A stretch of 13,690 nt of DNA from Candidatus Tectimicrobiota bacterium. Lineage in GTDB: Bacteria; UBA8248; JACPRG01. Shown here piece after piece: positions 1 through 8,009 of the stretch. The DNA lies in assembly GCA_016190025.1 (NCBI GenBank), contig JACPRG010000109.1:1-13690 (forward strand), written 5' to 3'. How positions within the stretch are numbered: the stretch's first letter is position 1; each line of letters opens with the position of its first letter. Position numbers and translations under genes: made by a program. The notes beneath the pieces are model-generated. The model had not been told where the DNA came from. It ran no database searches and saw only the letters and a program-made list of their open reading frames with translations.

Positions 1-1177
1 GGTCGCTCCCGGCCGGGCCGAGCCGGACCCATTTGCAAGAGCGCGCCGCCGCGGGCGTGTTGCGGCTCTTCATCGCCCAGGCCCGGCCGTCGATGAGGAC
101 AGTCGTGATCCCCGGGATGTCCCCGAGGGCGATGGCCTCCAGGGCGTCTCCGGCCGCCGAGCCCAGCGGGGCGTCCATGACCACCAGGTCGGCGGCGCGC
201 CCGGCCTCGATCTTCCCCTGGTCCCGGAGGTCCCAGGCGTCCGCCGCGAGGCTGCTCGCCATCGCCCAGGCGTCCTCCGGCCGGAGCCCCCCCAGGGAGG
301 CCAGCTCCGCCACCGACTTGATCACCCCGAGGGGAATCACGCCGGTGCCCGTCGGGGTGTCGCTGGCGATGTTGATCCGGCCGAGCCGCCCCAGCTCCTT
401 GCACAAGGAGACGAGGCGCAGGGCGGAGCGCAGGTTCCCCGCCTGGCAGATCTGCAGGACCATCTCGCTCTCCCGCACGACCCGCTCCAGGTCCGCGTCG
501 GGCAGGGCGGTGGTGCCGCCGTTGACGTGGCCCGCGATGTCGGGCCGGATCTCCAGCAGGTCCTCCGCCAGGACGGGCGCGCTGCCGGGGATGGAGGCGC
601 CCCCCGTGTGGCAGAGGACCTTGAACCCGTGACGCTGGGCCGCGCGGGCCAGGGGCGCCGCCTCCCGCTGGCTCTTGAAGCCCCCGAACCCCACCTTCGC
701 CAGCCGCACCCCCTCCTGGGCCAGCTCCTCGAAATCCCTCTCGGCGAGCCCCGGCTCGATGAGGACCGACCCCGCGTGCACCTTCACCCCGCCGGGGCGG
801 AAGGCACGGAAGCACCGCTGGGCCGCGAGGGCGAGGGCTTTGACCCCCGCCGGGTCCGAGGGGCGCCCCGGGGTGTGGACCTCGCCGGCGGAGACCACGC
901 TGGTGATGCCGCCCTGCATGTAGCTTTCGAGGAAGTCCACGGTCTTCTGGCGGGGCGTGTAGTCGCCGAGGACGACGTGCACGTGGCCGTCGATGAGGCC
1001 GGGGGCCACGGTGGTCCCCGCGCAGTCCAGGATGCGGTCGCACCGGGAGACATCGAGCCCCCGGCCGACCCCGGCGATCCGGCCGTCCTCCACGAGGAGG
1101 GTGTCCGCGTCGAGGAGCCCCGCGCCGAGGGCGCCGGAGATGAGCGCTCCGATGTTCGTGAGGGCGAGGGTCGTCAT
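1..1177 (-). CDS. Enamidase-like amidohydrolase, truncated by window edge
   Basis: Amidohydrolase-superfamily enzyme; 392 codons are visible and no stop is reached before the left edge. It starts at ATG 1177 behind GGAGGG. Metal-site motifs appear in order: GLIDGHVHV (H65, H67), K161, KVLCH (H190), GHVNGG (H217) and ASDTP (D273), the layout of a binuclear-metal TIM barrel with the usual beta-sandwich flanks. Long stretches (YTPRQKT, PGRPSDPAGVKALA, SIPGS, GDIPGI, KSRNTP) match what I recall of Eubacterium barkeri enamidase, which deaminates and opens 6-oxo-tetrahydronicotinate during nicotinate fermentation. That enzyme is about 385 residues, so little is missing here. I recall a bridging Glu where this protein has K161; a carbamylated lysine would be a common alternative. 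Inferred role: hydrolysis of a cyclic enamide or amide. Family call is firm; substrate is not. Last gene of the minus-strand run, 50 bp after the EthD-like gene. Confidence 0.85.
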   Translation of the reverse strand, partial: MTTLALTNIGALISGALGAGLLDADTLLVEDGRIAGVGRGLDVSRCDRILDCAGTTVAPGLIDGHVHVVLGDYTPRQKTVDFLESYMQGGITSVVSAGEVHTPGRPSDPAGVKALALAAQRCFRAFRPGGVKVHAGSVLIEPGLAERDFEELAQEGVRLAKVGFGGFKSQREAAPLARAAQRHGFKVLCHTGGASIPGSAPVLAEDLLEIRPDIAGHVNGGTTALPDADLERVVRESEMVLQICQAGNLRSALRLVSLCKELGRLGRINIASDTPTGTGVIPLGVIKSVAELASLGGLRPEDAWAMASSLAADAWDLRDQGKIEAGRAADLVVMDAPLGSAAGDALEAIALGDIPGITTVLIDGRAWAMKSRNTPAAARSCKWVRLGPAGSD

Positions 1178-1227
1178 CCTTTTTCCCTCCCGGATTTCCC
1201 GCCCGGATCCGGCCGCCTTCCCCGGGC

Positions 1228-1896
1228 TCAGAAGCCGGCGAACTTCCGGTACACGATCAGGCGGCCCCCCTGGAACCAGGGCTGGCTCCGGATGCGCTGG
1301 CTCCACGGCGTCTTTCGGGACTCGATCCGCTCGGGGGAGTCCAGGGTCTCCAGGTCCGCCACCTCGTGGATGGCGATGTCGGTCCAGGGCTCGGGCTCGC
1401 CGGAGACCACCTTGAGCCTCACGCAGCGCCACCACCCCTCGGCCTGGAGGAGTCTGTCCGTGTGCTCCTCCTCGTACCAGGCGTCGAAGTCCTTCTCCGC
1501 CTCCCGGGGGACGGTGAAGCCGGCCAGGAGGATGTAAGGGGCGTCCTCAGGCCGCGCGGGGGCGTCCTCCCTCTGGCGGGCGGAGAAGACGCGTCCCGTG
1601 TAGCGGGTGAAGAGGGTCACGGCGGAGAGGAGGCGGGAAGTCCGGTCCGTGGGCCTTTGCTTGAGCCGGACGTAGTCGGGGTGCGCGAGGACGCTCAAGT
1701 CTTCCAGGTTGTAGCGGGCGAGGTAGCGCGGGCCGTCCCCCACGGCCTCGTAGCGCGCCGCGCTCAGGAAGCCGGGCACGCGCAACCGCTCGGGGATGTG
1801 CTCACGGTCGTACCAGTCGTGGAACTCCCCCTCCAGAGAGGGAGGGCATTCCATCTGGGAGAGGAGCACGCCCCGGACGGTCTTTCCCATCTTCAT
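1228..1896 (-). CDS. EthD-like protein with two dimeric alpha/beta-barrel domains
   Basis: 222 residues in two tandem ferredoxin-like units of the EthD/Dabb type. The first, about residues 8-105, carries FHDWYDREHIPERLRVPGF. The second, about 120-217, carries FDAWYEEEHTDRLL (137-150). The 'WY..EH' helix start, followed by a sequence reporting degraded or changed residues, is the family hallmark. Such proteins are generally small cytoplasmic barrels found in catabolic operons, with poorly defined roles in handling or isomerising intermediates. The start at 1896 is chosen because GGAGG lies 7 nt upstream; the open frame extends further but reads out-of-frame shadow of the methyltransferase gene. 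It sits 32 bp after that gene and 50 bp before the enamidase-like gene, so co-transcription is likely. No catalytic residue can be assigned. Confidence 0.8.
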   Translation of the reverse strand: MKMGKTVRGVLLSQMECPPSLEGEFHDWYDREHIPERLRVPGFLSAARYEAVGDGPRYLARYNLEDLSVLAHPDYVRLKQRPTDRTSRLLSAVTLFTRYTGRVFSARQREDAPARPEDAPYILLAGFTVPREAEKDFDAWYEEEHTDRLLQAEGWWRCVRLKVVSGEPEPWTDIAIHEVADLETLDSPERIESRKTPWSQRIRSQPWFQGGRLIVYRKFAGF

Positions 1897-1928
1897 GGTG
1901 GGACCTCCATCCCCGGCCCCCCGCCGCA

Positions 1929-2546
1929 TCAAGCGGGCCGCGCGACGCCCCGGTAGATCTCCGCGAGAACGCGGGGGGCGCCGCGCAGGGCGTAGCGGTC
2001 GAGCCGCTCGATCCTGAGGCCCGCCTCGCGGACGAGGGCATCGATGGCGCGGTTGAGGTGGCACCCGCAGGCGAGGCACCGGTTGAGCGGGTTCAGCCGG
2101 TCCTGCCACCTCGCCACCCTCTCGTCATCGCTCCGGCCGTGCTCCAGGAAGAGAAAGCGCCCTTCGGGCTTGAGGACCCGCCGGACTTCCCCCAAGGCCG
2201 CCACGGCGTCCGGGATGGTGCAGAGGGTGAGGGTGCTGACGACGCAGTCGAACCGCCCGTCCTCGAAGGGGAGCCGCTCGGCCCCCAGGTGGACCACCTC
2301 GACCGGCACGCGCGCCTCGGCGATGCGCCGGGCCACCCTCCCCGGGAGCATGTCCGCCGGGTCCACGGCCTCCAGGGAGGTCACCGCCTCCGGGTAGTGG
2401 GGGAGGTTGCGGCCCGTCCCGAAGCCGATCTCCAGGACGTCGCCGTACGCCGGGGCCAGGGCCTTCTCGCGCTCCTCCCGGATCCGCTTCGACCCGGTGG
2501 TGAAGTCCATGAAGCGGGGGAAGACGTGCTTTTCATAAAACCCCAT
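1929..2546 (-). CDS. Class I SAM-dependent methyltransferase (METTL7-like)
   Basis: 205 residues. SAM motif I is VLEIGFGTGRN (37-47); the acidic position of motif II follows in LEAVDPAD (58-65); post-I and motif III features are ERLPFEDGRFDCVVSTLTLCTI (90-111) and RRVLKPEGRFLFLEHG (122-137). The opening MGFYEKHVFPRFMD and the Cys-rich CLACGCHLNR near 158-166 resemble METTL7-type and related small-molecule or lipid methyltransferases. It is probably soluble, as no membrane segment is seen. The start at 2546 precedes the conserved GFYEKHVFP; the ribosome binding site is weak (CCGGGAA), and an in-frame extension upstream looks noncoding. In the operon it follows a 208 bp gap that contains no convincing gene. 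Substrate unknown; with the flanking EthD-like and hydrolase genes it may modify a pathway intermediate (inference). Confidence 0.8.
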   Translation of the reverse strand: MGFYEKHVFPRFMDFTTGSKRIREEREKALAPAYGDVLEIGFGTGRNLPHYPEAVTSLEAVDPADMLPGRVARRIAEARVPVEVVHLGAERLPFEDGRFDCVVSTLTLCTIPDAVAALGEVRRVLKPEGRFLFLEHGRSDDERVARWQDRLNPLNRCLACGCHLNRAIDALVREAGLRIERLDRYALRGAPRVLAEIYRGVARPA

Positions 2547-2754
2547 ATCGCGGTTCCCGGATATGAATCTCTGGCTCTGGGCGCTTCTCCCGGAGCGCAC
2601 GCGGGAGCCACACCCACGCCACCGGCGCGGAAGGCCCCAGCATATCACGCCCGCGGCTCACGCCAGCGGCGCATGTCCTTCTCGCGCTTCGCGCTCACCT
2701 TCACTGCTCACCCCCCTCGATCGGGCCGGACGCCGCAGATGGAAAAGGAACGGC

Positions 2755-3543
2755 TCAATGTTTCAAGAGGAACTCCCGGACGCGGCGGTGGAACCCCTCG
2801 GGCCTCTCGGAATAAAAGAAGTGGCCGCCCTCCAGGACCGCCAGCTCCGCGCCGGGGATGGCGGAGGCCAGCTCCTCCGAGAAAAAGGGCGGCGTGCAGG
2901 CGTCCTCCTTCCCCACGATCACCAGGGCCGGCTTGCGGACCCCTCCCAGCCGCCCCAGCTGATCGTGGGCGAGGATCATGTCGATCCTCTTGATCATCAC
3001 CTCCACGCGGGCGGGCGCCGCGGCGACCTTCTCGATCCATTCGCGGACCCGGCCGTAGTGCGCGCGCACGTACGAAGGCGCCCACAAGAACAGGGCATTC
3101 AACTCGATCAAGGCCCGCGGGCCCATGTCCTTCAGGACGGCTTTGCGCACCCCGAACTGCTGGCGGAAGAAGTCGTCCGTCCTGGCCCAGGAGGAGGACA
3201 GGGTGATGGACCGGACGACGTCGGGCTGATCCAGGGCCATCACCTGGGCGATGGCCCCGCCCGTGGAAGACCCCACGATATGGGCCGGGCCGCACTTTAG
3301 CGAGCGGAGCAATTCTGCCATGTCCGAGGCGTGCTGCTCGATGGTGTAGCCGTCCTCGGGATGGCTGGACCGGCCGGCCCCCCGGTGGTCCGGGACAACG
3401 GTCAGGAACTCCTTCGCGAAGAGCGCGACCTGCGGACCCCAGTTCGCGCCGACACCCCCGAGCCCGGTGAGCAGCAGGACAGGGTCCCCCCGGCCGTGAG
3501 CCTCGTAATAGACCTCGATCCCGTTGACCGGCACCTTCGGCAT
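2755..3543 (-). CDS. Alpha/beta hydrolase (RutD/PcaD-like)
   Basis: 262 residues, full length for the family. The predicted catalytic triad is S93 in the nucleophile elbow GSSTGG, D214 in GKEDACTPP and H241 in EGGHFFY. The oxyanion region LLTGLGGVGANW (24-35) and the DHRGAGRSS turn (52-60) are typical of enol-lactone and aminoacrylate hydrolases (PcaD, RutD), and the lid lies at about 120-185. The start at 3543 has GGAGGGAGAGGG just upstream. No signal peptide is visible, so a cytoplasmic enzyme is expected. It sits between the aminotransferase gene (131 bp upstream) and the methyltransferase gene (208 bp downstream). It could hydrolyse a ring-opened or ester intermediate of the pathway, but alpha/beta hydrolase substrates cannot be read from sequence and general esterase activity is equally possible. 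Confidence 0.85.
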   Translation of the reverse strand: MPKVPVNGIEVYYEAHGRGDPVLLLTGLGGVGANWGPQVALFAKEFLTVVPDHRGAGRSSHPEDGYTIEQHASDMAELLRSLKCGPAHIVGSSTGGAIAQVMALDQPDVVRSITLSSSWARTDDFFRQQFGVRKAVLKDMGPRALIELNALFLWAPSYVRAHYGRVREWIEKVAAAPARVEVMIKRIDMILAHDQLGRLGGVRKPALVIVGKEDACTPPFFSEELASAIPGAELAVLEGGHFFYSERPEGFHRRVREFLLKH

Positions 3544-3630
3544 CCCTCTCCCTCCATCTGGGCGACTGGGGCGGCCGGACCCGCCGGGACGGCCCCCTTG
3601 CAAACCGGCTCCCCGGAAGACCTTTTCGTG

Positions 3631-3655
3631 CGCCGGGGCGCCGCGCACCCCGGCG
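3631..3655 (-). other. GC hairpin in the aminotransferase-hydrolase spacer
   Basis: Perfect 8-bp inverted repeat, CGCCGGGG (3631-3638) and CCCCGGCG (3648-3655), with a 9-nt loop. It lies 20 nt beyond the aminotransferase stop on the minus strand. No T-tract follows, so it may be a processing or stability structure, or a weak factor-dependent stop, rather than an intrinsic terminator. Confidence 0.4.
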
Positions 3656-3674
3656 GCCTCCGGAGGTTTCCGGC

Positions 3675-4571
3675 TCAGGGCGTCACGGAGGTGCCGTCCC
3701 GCCCGGCCTCCAGCCACTCGAAGTAAGTCTTCTCGATGAGCGTCGTGACGCGGCCCATCTTCCCCGAGCCGATCTTCCGCCCGTCGATGTCCACGATGGG
3801 CACGACGCCCCCCGCGGTGCTGCAAAAGAAGGCCTCATCCGCCGTGTAGCAGTCGTAGCTGCTGAGGCGGTCCGTCCGGACCGGGATCCCCAGCTCTTTC
3901 GCGATGTCGAAGACCGCCTCGCGGGTCACGCCCTCCAGGATCTCCTCCGCCGGCGGGGTCACCAGGACGCCGTCCTTCACCAGGAAAAAGTTGAGGCCCG
4001 GCCCTTCCAGCACCTCCCCGGCCAAGTTGGGCATCAGGGCGTTGTCGAAGCCCGTCTCGATGGCCTCGATCTTGGCCAGGACAAAGTTGAGGTAGTTGAG
4101 GTTCTTCACCTTCCGGTTCAGGCAGTCGTTGGGGATCTGCCGGACCTGCGTGATCTTGCACCGGATGCCCTTGCCCTTGCCGGACCCGGCCAGCCACATG
4201 TAGGGCCGGCAGAAGATGATCACCGTGGGCCTGCACCCCCGGGGGTCCAGGAGCGGCTGCGGGCCCACCCCCCGGGTGACGATGCACTTGATGTAGGCGT
4301 TCCGCAGGCCGGAGCGGCGGACGGTCTCGACAACGGTCTCGCAAAACTTCTTCTTGGACAGGGGGATCCGCAACAGGACGGCGTGGGCCGAGCGGTACAG
4401 ACGGTCCACGTGGGCCTGGAGGCGGAAGATGGAATGGTTCCAAGAGCACATCGTGTCGTAGACGCCGTCTCCGTACAAGAGGCCGTGGTCGAAGACGGAG
4501 ACCGCCGCCTTGCTTTCCGGACAGAACCTGCCGTTGACGTAGACCTCCACCTCCTTGCCCCGCGCGGACAT
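3675..4571 (-). CDS. Class IV PLP aminotransferase (branched-chain/D-amino acid type)
   Basis: 298 residues with the complete fold-type IV signature. SVFDHGLLYGDGVYDT lies at 25-40. The PLP lysine is K156 in RKVKNLNYLN, and the block GEVLEGPGLNFFLVKDG (185-201) is followed by LVTPP, ILEGVTR (211-217) and the TAGGVVPIVDIDGR phosphate/substrate segment (252-265). This family includes IlvE, D-amino acid transaminase and 4-amino-4-deoxychorismate lyase. The CSWN stretch (42-45) and the basic GKGKG insert around 131-135 give no clear subclass. Start at 4571 follows GGAGGAAGG. It is 128 bp downstream of the Kbl-like gene, so two PLP enzymes stand first in the operon. Likely role: transamination, or possibly lyase or decarboxylating chemistry, on an amino-acid intermediate. 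Specificity unassigned. Confidence 0.88.
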   Translation of the reverse strand: MSARGKEVEVYVNGRFCPESKAAVSVFDHGLLYGDGVYDTMCSWNHSIFRLQAHVDRLYRSAHAVLLRIPLSKKKFCETVVETVRRSGLRNAYIKCIVTRGVGPQPLLDPRGCRPTVIIFCRPYMWLAGSGKGKGIRCKITQVRQIPNDCLNRKVKNLNYLNFVLAKIEAIETGFDNALMPNLAGEVLEGPGLNFFLVKDGVLVTPPAEEILEGVTREAVFDIAKELGIPVRTDRLSSYDCYTADEAFFCSTAGGVVPIVDIDGRKIGSGKMGRVTTLIEKTYFEWLEAGRDGTSVTP

Positions 4572-4699
4572 GCCGACCTTCCTCCTTCGCTGGACCGCGA
4601 CGATGACCCGTCACAGCCGGGTCCGAGCTGCGACGGAGACCCTTGCACCGGAATCCCATCCCGGCGGCTTCGGCCACGGGACTTCGGCGCCGCAAACGC

Positions 4700-5884
4700 T
4701 CAGATCACCCCGAGGCGCTTTCCGACGCGGCGGAAGGCCTCCAGACACCGGTCCAGGTCCTCGCGGGTGTGGGCGGCCGAGATCTGCGCGCGCAGGCGCG
4801 CCTCCCCCTTGGGGACGACGGGGTAGCCGAAACCAGTCACGAAGACGCCGGCCTCGAACAGCGCCGCGCTCATCTCCAGCGCCTTCGGCGTATCGCCGAT
4901 CAGGACGGGCACGATGGGATGGAAGCCCTCGATGATGTGGAACCCGGCGCTCTTCATCTCCCGGCGGAAGGAGGCGGTGTTCTCCAGCAGCCGGTCGCGG
5001 GGGGAAGGATCCTCGCGGATGAGGTCCAGGGCGGCCAGGGCCACGAAGAGGACGGCGGGGGGAAGCGCGTTGGAGAAGATGTAGGGCCGCGAGACCTGGG
5101 TCAGGTACTCGACGAGGTCCCGGCTCCCGGCCACGTAGCCGCCCATGGAGCCCCCGAGGGACTTGCCCAGAGTCCCGGTCTGGATCTGGACGCGGTCCTC
5201 CACCCCCAGGTGCTCGGCGGTGCCCCGGCCATTCGCCCCCAGGACGCCCAGGGCGTGGGACTCGTCCACCACCAAGAACGCCCCGTAGCGGTCCGCCAGG
5301 TCCGCCATCTCGGCGAGGGGGGCCAGGTCCCCCTCCATGCTGAACACCCCGTCGGTGACGACCATCTTGAGGCCGGCGTCGGCGTTCGCCCGCAGGCCCT
5401 CCTCCAGGGCGTCCAGGTCCCGGTGGGGGTAGATGTGGCGCCGGGCGCGGGAAAGCCGGATGCCGTCGATGATGCTGGCGTGGTTGAGGCCGTCGCTGCA
5501 GACCAGGTCCCCCTCCCCCATCAAGGCGGGGATGAGCCCCTCGTTGGCGGCGGAGCAGGAGGAGTAGAGCAGCGCGTCCTCCGCCCCCAGGAACTGGGCG
5601 ATCTTCCCCTCCAGCTCGCGGTGGACGTCCATCGTCCCGCAGATGAACCGGACGGAGGCCGTCCCGCACCCGTAGCGGCGGACCCCCTCGCAGGCGGCCT
5701 CCTTGAGCCTGGGGTGATCGGCCAGGCCCAGGTAGTTGTTGGAGGAGAGCATGATGACCTCCCGCCCGTTCATCCGGACGCGGGGCCCCTGCTCGCTCTC
5801 CAGGATGGGAATCCCCCGGAACCGCTTTTCGGCCTTCAGGTCTTCGATCCCCTGACGGAGCCTTCGGGAGAGAGGACTCATCAT
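4700..5884 (-). CDS. Kbl-type alpha-oxoamine synthase (glycine C-acetyltransferase family)
   Basis: 394 residues, PLP fold type I. Motifs: SSNNYLGLADHP (47-58), the glycine/CoA-binding stretch SVRFICGTMDVHRELE (77-92), SDGLNHASIIDGIRL (130-144, H135), TDGVFSMEGDLAPL (177-190), VVDESHALG (206-213, D208 and H210), PLP lysine K241 in TGTLGKSLGG, and a C-terminal YPVVPKGEARLRAQISAAHT block. The ends and these blocks follow E. coli Kbl more closely than BioF or ALAS. Kbl condenses glycine and acetyl-CoA (or runs backwards) via 2-amino-3-ketobutyrate. Threonine dehydrogenase, its normal partner, is not in the window. The residue pair after YSSC is SAANEG rather than Kbl's usual DANGG. Tandem ATGs at 5884 and 5881 follow GGGGGTGAG. 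First gene of the minus-strand run. Acyl-CoA specificity is open. Confidence 0.85.
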   Translation of the reverse strand: MMSPLSRRLRQGIEDLKAEKRFRGIPILESEQGPRVRMNGREVIMLSSNNYLGLADHPRLKEAACEGVRRYGCGTASVRFICGTMDVHRELEGKIAQFLGAEDALLYSSCSAANEGLIPALMGEGDLVCSDGLNHASIIDGIRLSRARRHIYPHRDLDALEEGLRANADAGLKMVVTDGVFSMEGDLAPLAEMADLADRYGAFLVVDESHALGVLGANGRGTAEHLGVEDRVQIQTGTLGKSLGGSMGGYVAGSRDLVEYLTQVSRPYIFSNALPPAVLFVALAALDLIREDPSPRDRLLENTASFRREMKSAGFHIIEGFHPIVPVLIGDTPKALEMSAALFEAGVFVTGFGYPVVPKGEARLRAQISAAHTREDLDRCLEAFRRVGKRLGVI

Positions 5885-5958
5885 GGCGGGCTCACCCCCA
5901 CAAGCGAGGGCGGAAAGGGTCGGGCGGGCGACGAGAGCGCCGGCGGCTCAGACGGCCC

Positions 5959-5987
5959 TTGACACCTCGGGGAAGGTCATGAATGAT
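5959..5987 (+). promoter_or_regulatory. Candidate sigma70-type promoter for the flavoprotein operon
   Basis: Perfect -35 TTGACA (5959-5964), 17-bp spacer, and a 4/6 -10 AATGAT (5982-5987). It would give a leader of roughly 220 nt before the TTG start at 6213. The -10 is mediocre, which is compatible with an activated or regulated promoter. Confidence 0.4.
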
Positions 5988-6083
5988 ACCATCTCATGTT
6001 GCTGGATAAAAACCTGGGGTCATCCTAGCGAAGTCTCAAAGAGCGCGTCAAGAACCTCCCCGGGGAGAAAGTCCGGGACGTAC

Positions 6084-6120
6084 CCGGCCCTCGGCCGGAA
6101 CCGAAGGCCCGACGGCCTTC
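6084..6120 (+). promoter_or_regulatory. Tandem leader hairpins upstream of the flavoprotein gene
   Basis: Two perfect adjacent hairpins: CCGGCC/GGCCGG with a 3-nt loop (6084-6098), then GAAGGCC/GGCCTTC with a 4-nt loop (6103-6120). A T6 run follows at 6145-6150, 24 nt after the second stem, too far for a simple intrinsic terminator. They may be a leader control element or mRNA 5' stabiliser; no known riboswitch class was recognised. Confidence 0.4.
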
Positions 6121-6212
6121 AGAACGCCCCGACCCCAGTCCGGCTTTTTTCCTGACCATCGCCGGGAGCGGCGGGCCGCAGCGGGCGGCGCGCCCCGGCC
6201 GGAGACATCCCG

Positions 6213-8009
6213 TTGAACCTGAAAGCCCATCGCGTCGTGGAGACGGACGTCATCGTCGTGGGTTCGGGCGGCGCGGGCGGAGAGGCCGCCATCCACGCCC
6301 GAAGGGGCGGCGCCAGGGCGCTGATCCTGGACCGCGGCACCTTCGGCCGCAGCGGGGCGACCATCACCGCCGGGCACACCTGCACGGCGGCCGTGGCCGA
6401 CGACGACTCCCCGGCGCTCCACTTCCGTGACACCCTCATCGGCGGCTACGGCATCCCCGACCAGCGCCTGGTCGAGGTCTACGCGCGCGAGGCGCCCGAA
6501 ACCCTCCGCGAGCTGGACCGCTTCGGCGGGGGGACGACCTTCCGGAAGACGAAAGACGGCGCCTTCGATCTCGTCTGGCCGCCTGGCGGACACTCCAAAA
6601 AGCGCTCCGTCCACTACGGCTTCATGACCGGGCCCCGCATCATGTGGGCGCTCAGGAAGGAGATCGACCGCCTGGAGATCCCCTGGATGGAGAACCTCCT
6701 GGTGACGCGCCTTCTGGTGGAGGAAGGCCGGGTGGCCGGCGTCACCGGCCTCGACTGGAAGACGGGGGAGTTCTTCGTCTTCCGGGCCAAGGCGGTGGTC
6801 CTGGCCGCGGGCGGGTTCGCCACCCTGTGGCCCTACCGCTTCACGACGACGGCGGTGGAGTGCGCGGGGGACGTCCACGGGATGGCCTTCGAGGCGGGGG
6901 CGGAGATGGTGGACATGGAGTTCGTCCAGTTCCTCCCCTCCCAGGTCGACCCGCGCATCACCCACGTCAACGTCACGCTGACCAACTTCCCCGGCTGGCG
7001 GCCCAAGATCCGCGAGCACGGCCGGTTCCGCAACTCCCTGGGCGAGGATTTCCTGGACAAGTACGACCACGTCCGGAAGTGGAACACGACGCGGGACATC
7101 CGGTCGTTCGCCATCTACAGCGAGGTCCGCGCGGGGCGCGGCTCCCCCCACGGGGGATGCTACATGGACCTGACCCCCGTCCCCCGGGACATCCTGATCT
7201 ACGAGTTCAGCAAGTTCCAGGGCGGCCGGTCCGTCCCCCGCAGCTACCTGACCCGCCTGGAGCGGGTGGGCTTTGACCTCTCCAAAGAGCCGATGGAGGT
7301 GGGGGTGAAGTCCCACTTCACGGGCGGCGGCGTCAAGTGCCGCGCGGACATGCGGACGACCCTCGAGGGCCTCTACGGGGCCGGGGAGGTCCAGGGCGGC
7401 ATCCACGGGGCGAACCGCCTCGGGGGCAACGCCCTGACCCACGTCCTCGCCCTCGGCCGGGTCGCCGGCAGAGAGGCCGCCGCCCACGCCTTACAGGCCC
7501 CGTCCGCCCCCGTCTCCGAAGCCGCGGTGGAGGCCGAGCGCGGCCGGATCTTCGGATGGATGGACAAGGACAGGGGAAAGGGCGAGAGCCCCGTCCGCAT
7601 CCGCCAGCGGATGCAGGAGACGATGTGGGAGAAGGTGGGCGTGGTGCGGAACGAGTCGGACCTGAGGGCGGCGCTCGCGTGGTTCGCCGAGGCCAAACAC
7701 GGGCTCCTGCCGCGGGCGAAGGTCGGAACCCGCCCCCGGACCTTCAACATTGAGTGGGCGACGGCGGTGATCCTCCCCCGTCAGCTCGACACCTGCATGA
7801 TGGTGGCCCGGGCCGCCCTCGAGCGAAGGGAGAGCCGGGGCAACCACCACCGGGACGACCATCTGGCCATGGACAACGAGAACTGGCTCAAGAACATTGT
7901 CCTGCGGCGGGCCGAGGACGGCTCCGTCGCCCTGCGCGCCGAGCCCGTGGCCGCCACGACCCTCGACCCGAGGGAGGTCATCCATGAACGGCCGCAAGTT
8001 GCGGTTTAA
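6213..8009 (+). CDS. Fumarate reductase/succinate dehydrogenase-family flavoprotein, altered active site
   Basis: 598 residues, the size of SdhA. FAD-binding VIVVGSGGAGGEAA lies at 13-26, the second FAD contact VVLAAGGFATL at 195-205, and the C-terminal hallmark ESRGNHHRDD with DNENWL further on. Compared with E. coli SdhA as I recall it, catalytic Arg is present (R306 in EVRAGRG), as are the substrate His (H368 in SHFTGGG) and Arg (R402 in GANRLGGN). The His of EFVQFHP is replaced by L241 (EFVQFLP). The covalent FAD histidine (SHT) is replaced by SGA (47-49), so FAD is probably non-covalent. No Tat or Sec signal is seen. The TTG start has GGAGA 7 nt upstream and places the Rossmann motif correctly; there is no better ATG. 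The gene overlaps the ferredoxin-like gene by 26 bp. Likely role: reduction or oxidation of a C=C bond in a carboxylated substrate. Confidence 0.88.
   Translation: MNLKAHRVVETDVIVVGSGGAGGEAAIHARRGGARALILDRGTFGRSGATITAGHTCTAAVADDDSPALHFRDTLIGGYGIPDQRLVEVYAREAPETLRELDRFGGGTTFRKTKDGAFDLVWPPGGHSKKRSVHYGFMTGPRIMWALRKEIDRLEIPWMENLLVTRLLVEEGRVAGVTGLDWKTGEFFVFRAKAVVLAAGGFATLWPYRFTTTAVECAGDVHGMAFEAGAEMVDMEFVQFLPSQVDPRITHVNVTLTNFPGWRPKIREHGRFRNSLGEDFLDKYDHVRKWNTTRDIRSFAIYSEVRAGRGSPHGGCYMDLTPVPRDILIYEFSKFQGGRSVPRSYLTRLERVGFDLSKEPMEVGVKSHFTGGGVKCRADMRTTLEGLYGAGEVQGGIHGANRLGGNALTHVLALGRVAGREAAAHALQAPSAPVSEAAVEAERGRIFGWMDKDRGKGESPVRIRQRMQETMWEKVGVVRNESDLRAALAWFAEAKHGLLPRAKVGTRPRTFNIEWATAVILPRQLDTCMMVARAALERRESRGNHHRDDHLAMDNENWLKNIVLRRAEDGSVALRAEPVAATTLDPREVIHERPQVAV

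Larger units (their letters stand above)
5885..6212. promoter_or_regulatory. Divergent intergenic control region
   Basis: 328 bp between the divergent Kbl-like and flavoprotein genes, with no convincing gene. It carries a candidate rightward promoter (5959-5987), a possible leftward -10 overlapping it (TATCAT on the minus strand, 5983-5988, without a good -35), two tandem hairpins (6084-6120) and a T6 run at 6145-6150. Both operons are probably controlled from here; no operator for a named regulator was recognised. Confidence 0.6.

Noticed and set aside
527..1537. 336-codon plus-strand frame opposite the enamidase-like gene
   Set aside because: Shadow; the minus frame carries all amidohydrolase metal motifs.
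4643..5962. 439-codon plus-strand open frame opposite the Kbl-like gene
   Set aside because: Antisense shadow: no ribosome binding site or motif, while the minus frame is a full enzyme.
6048..7487. 479-codon minus-strand open frame opposite the flavoprotein
   Set aside because: Low-complexity translation rich in G, A, R, P and V and no domain; explained by GC-rich third positions of the real gene.
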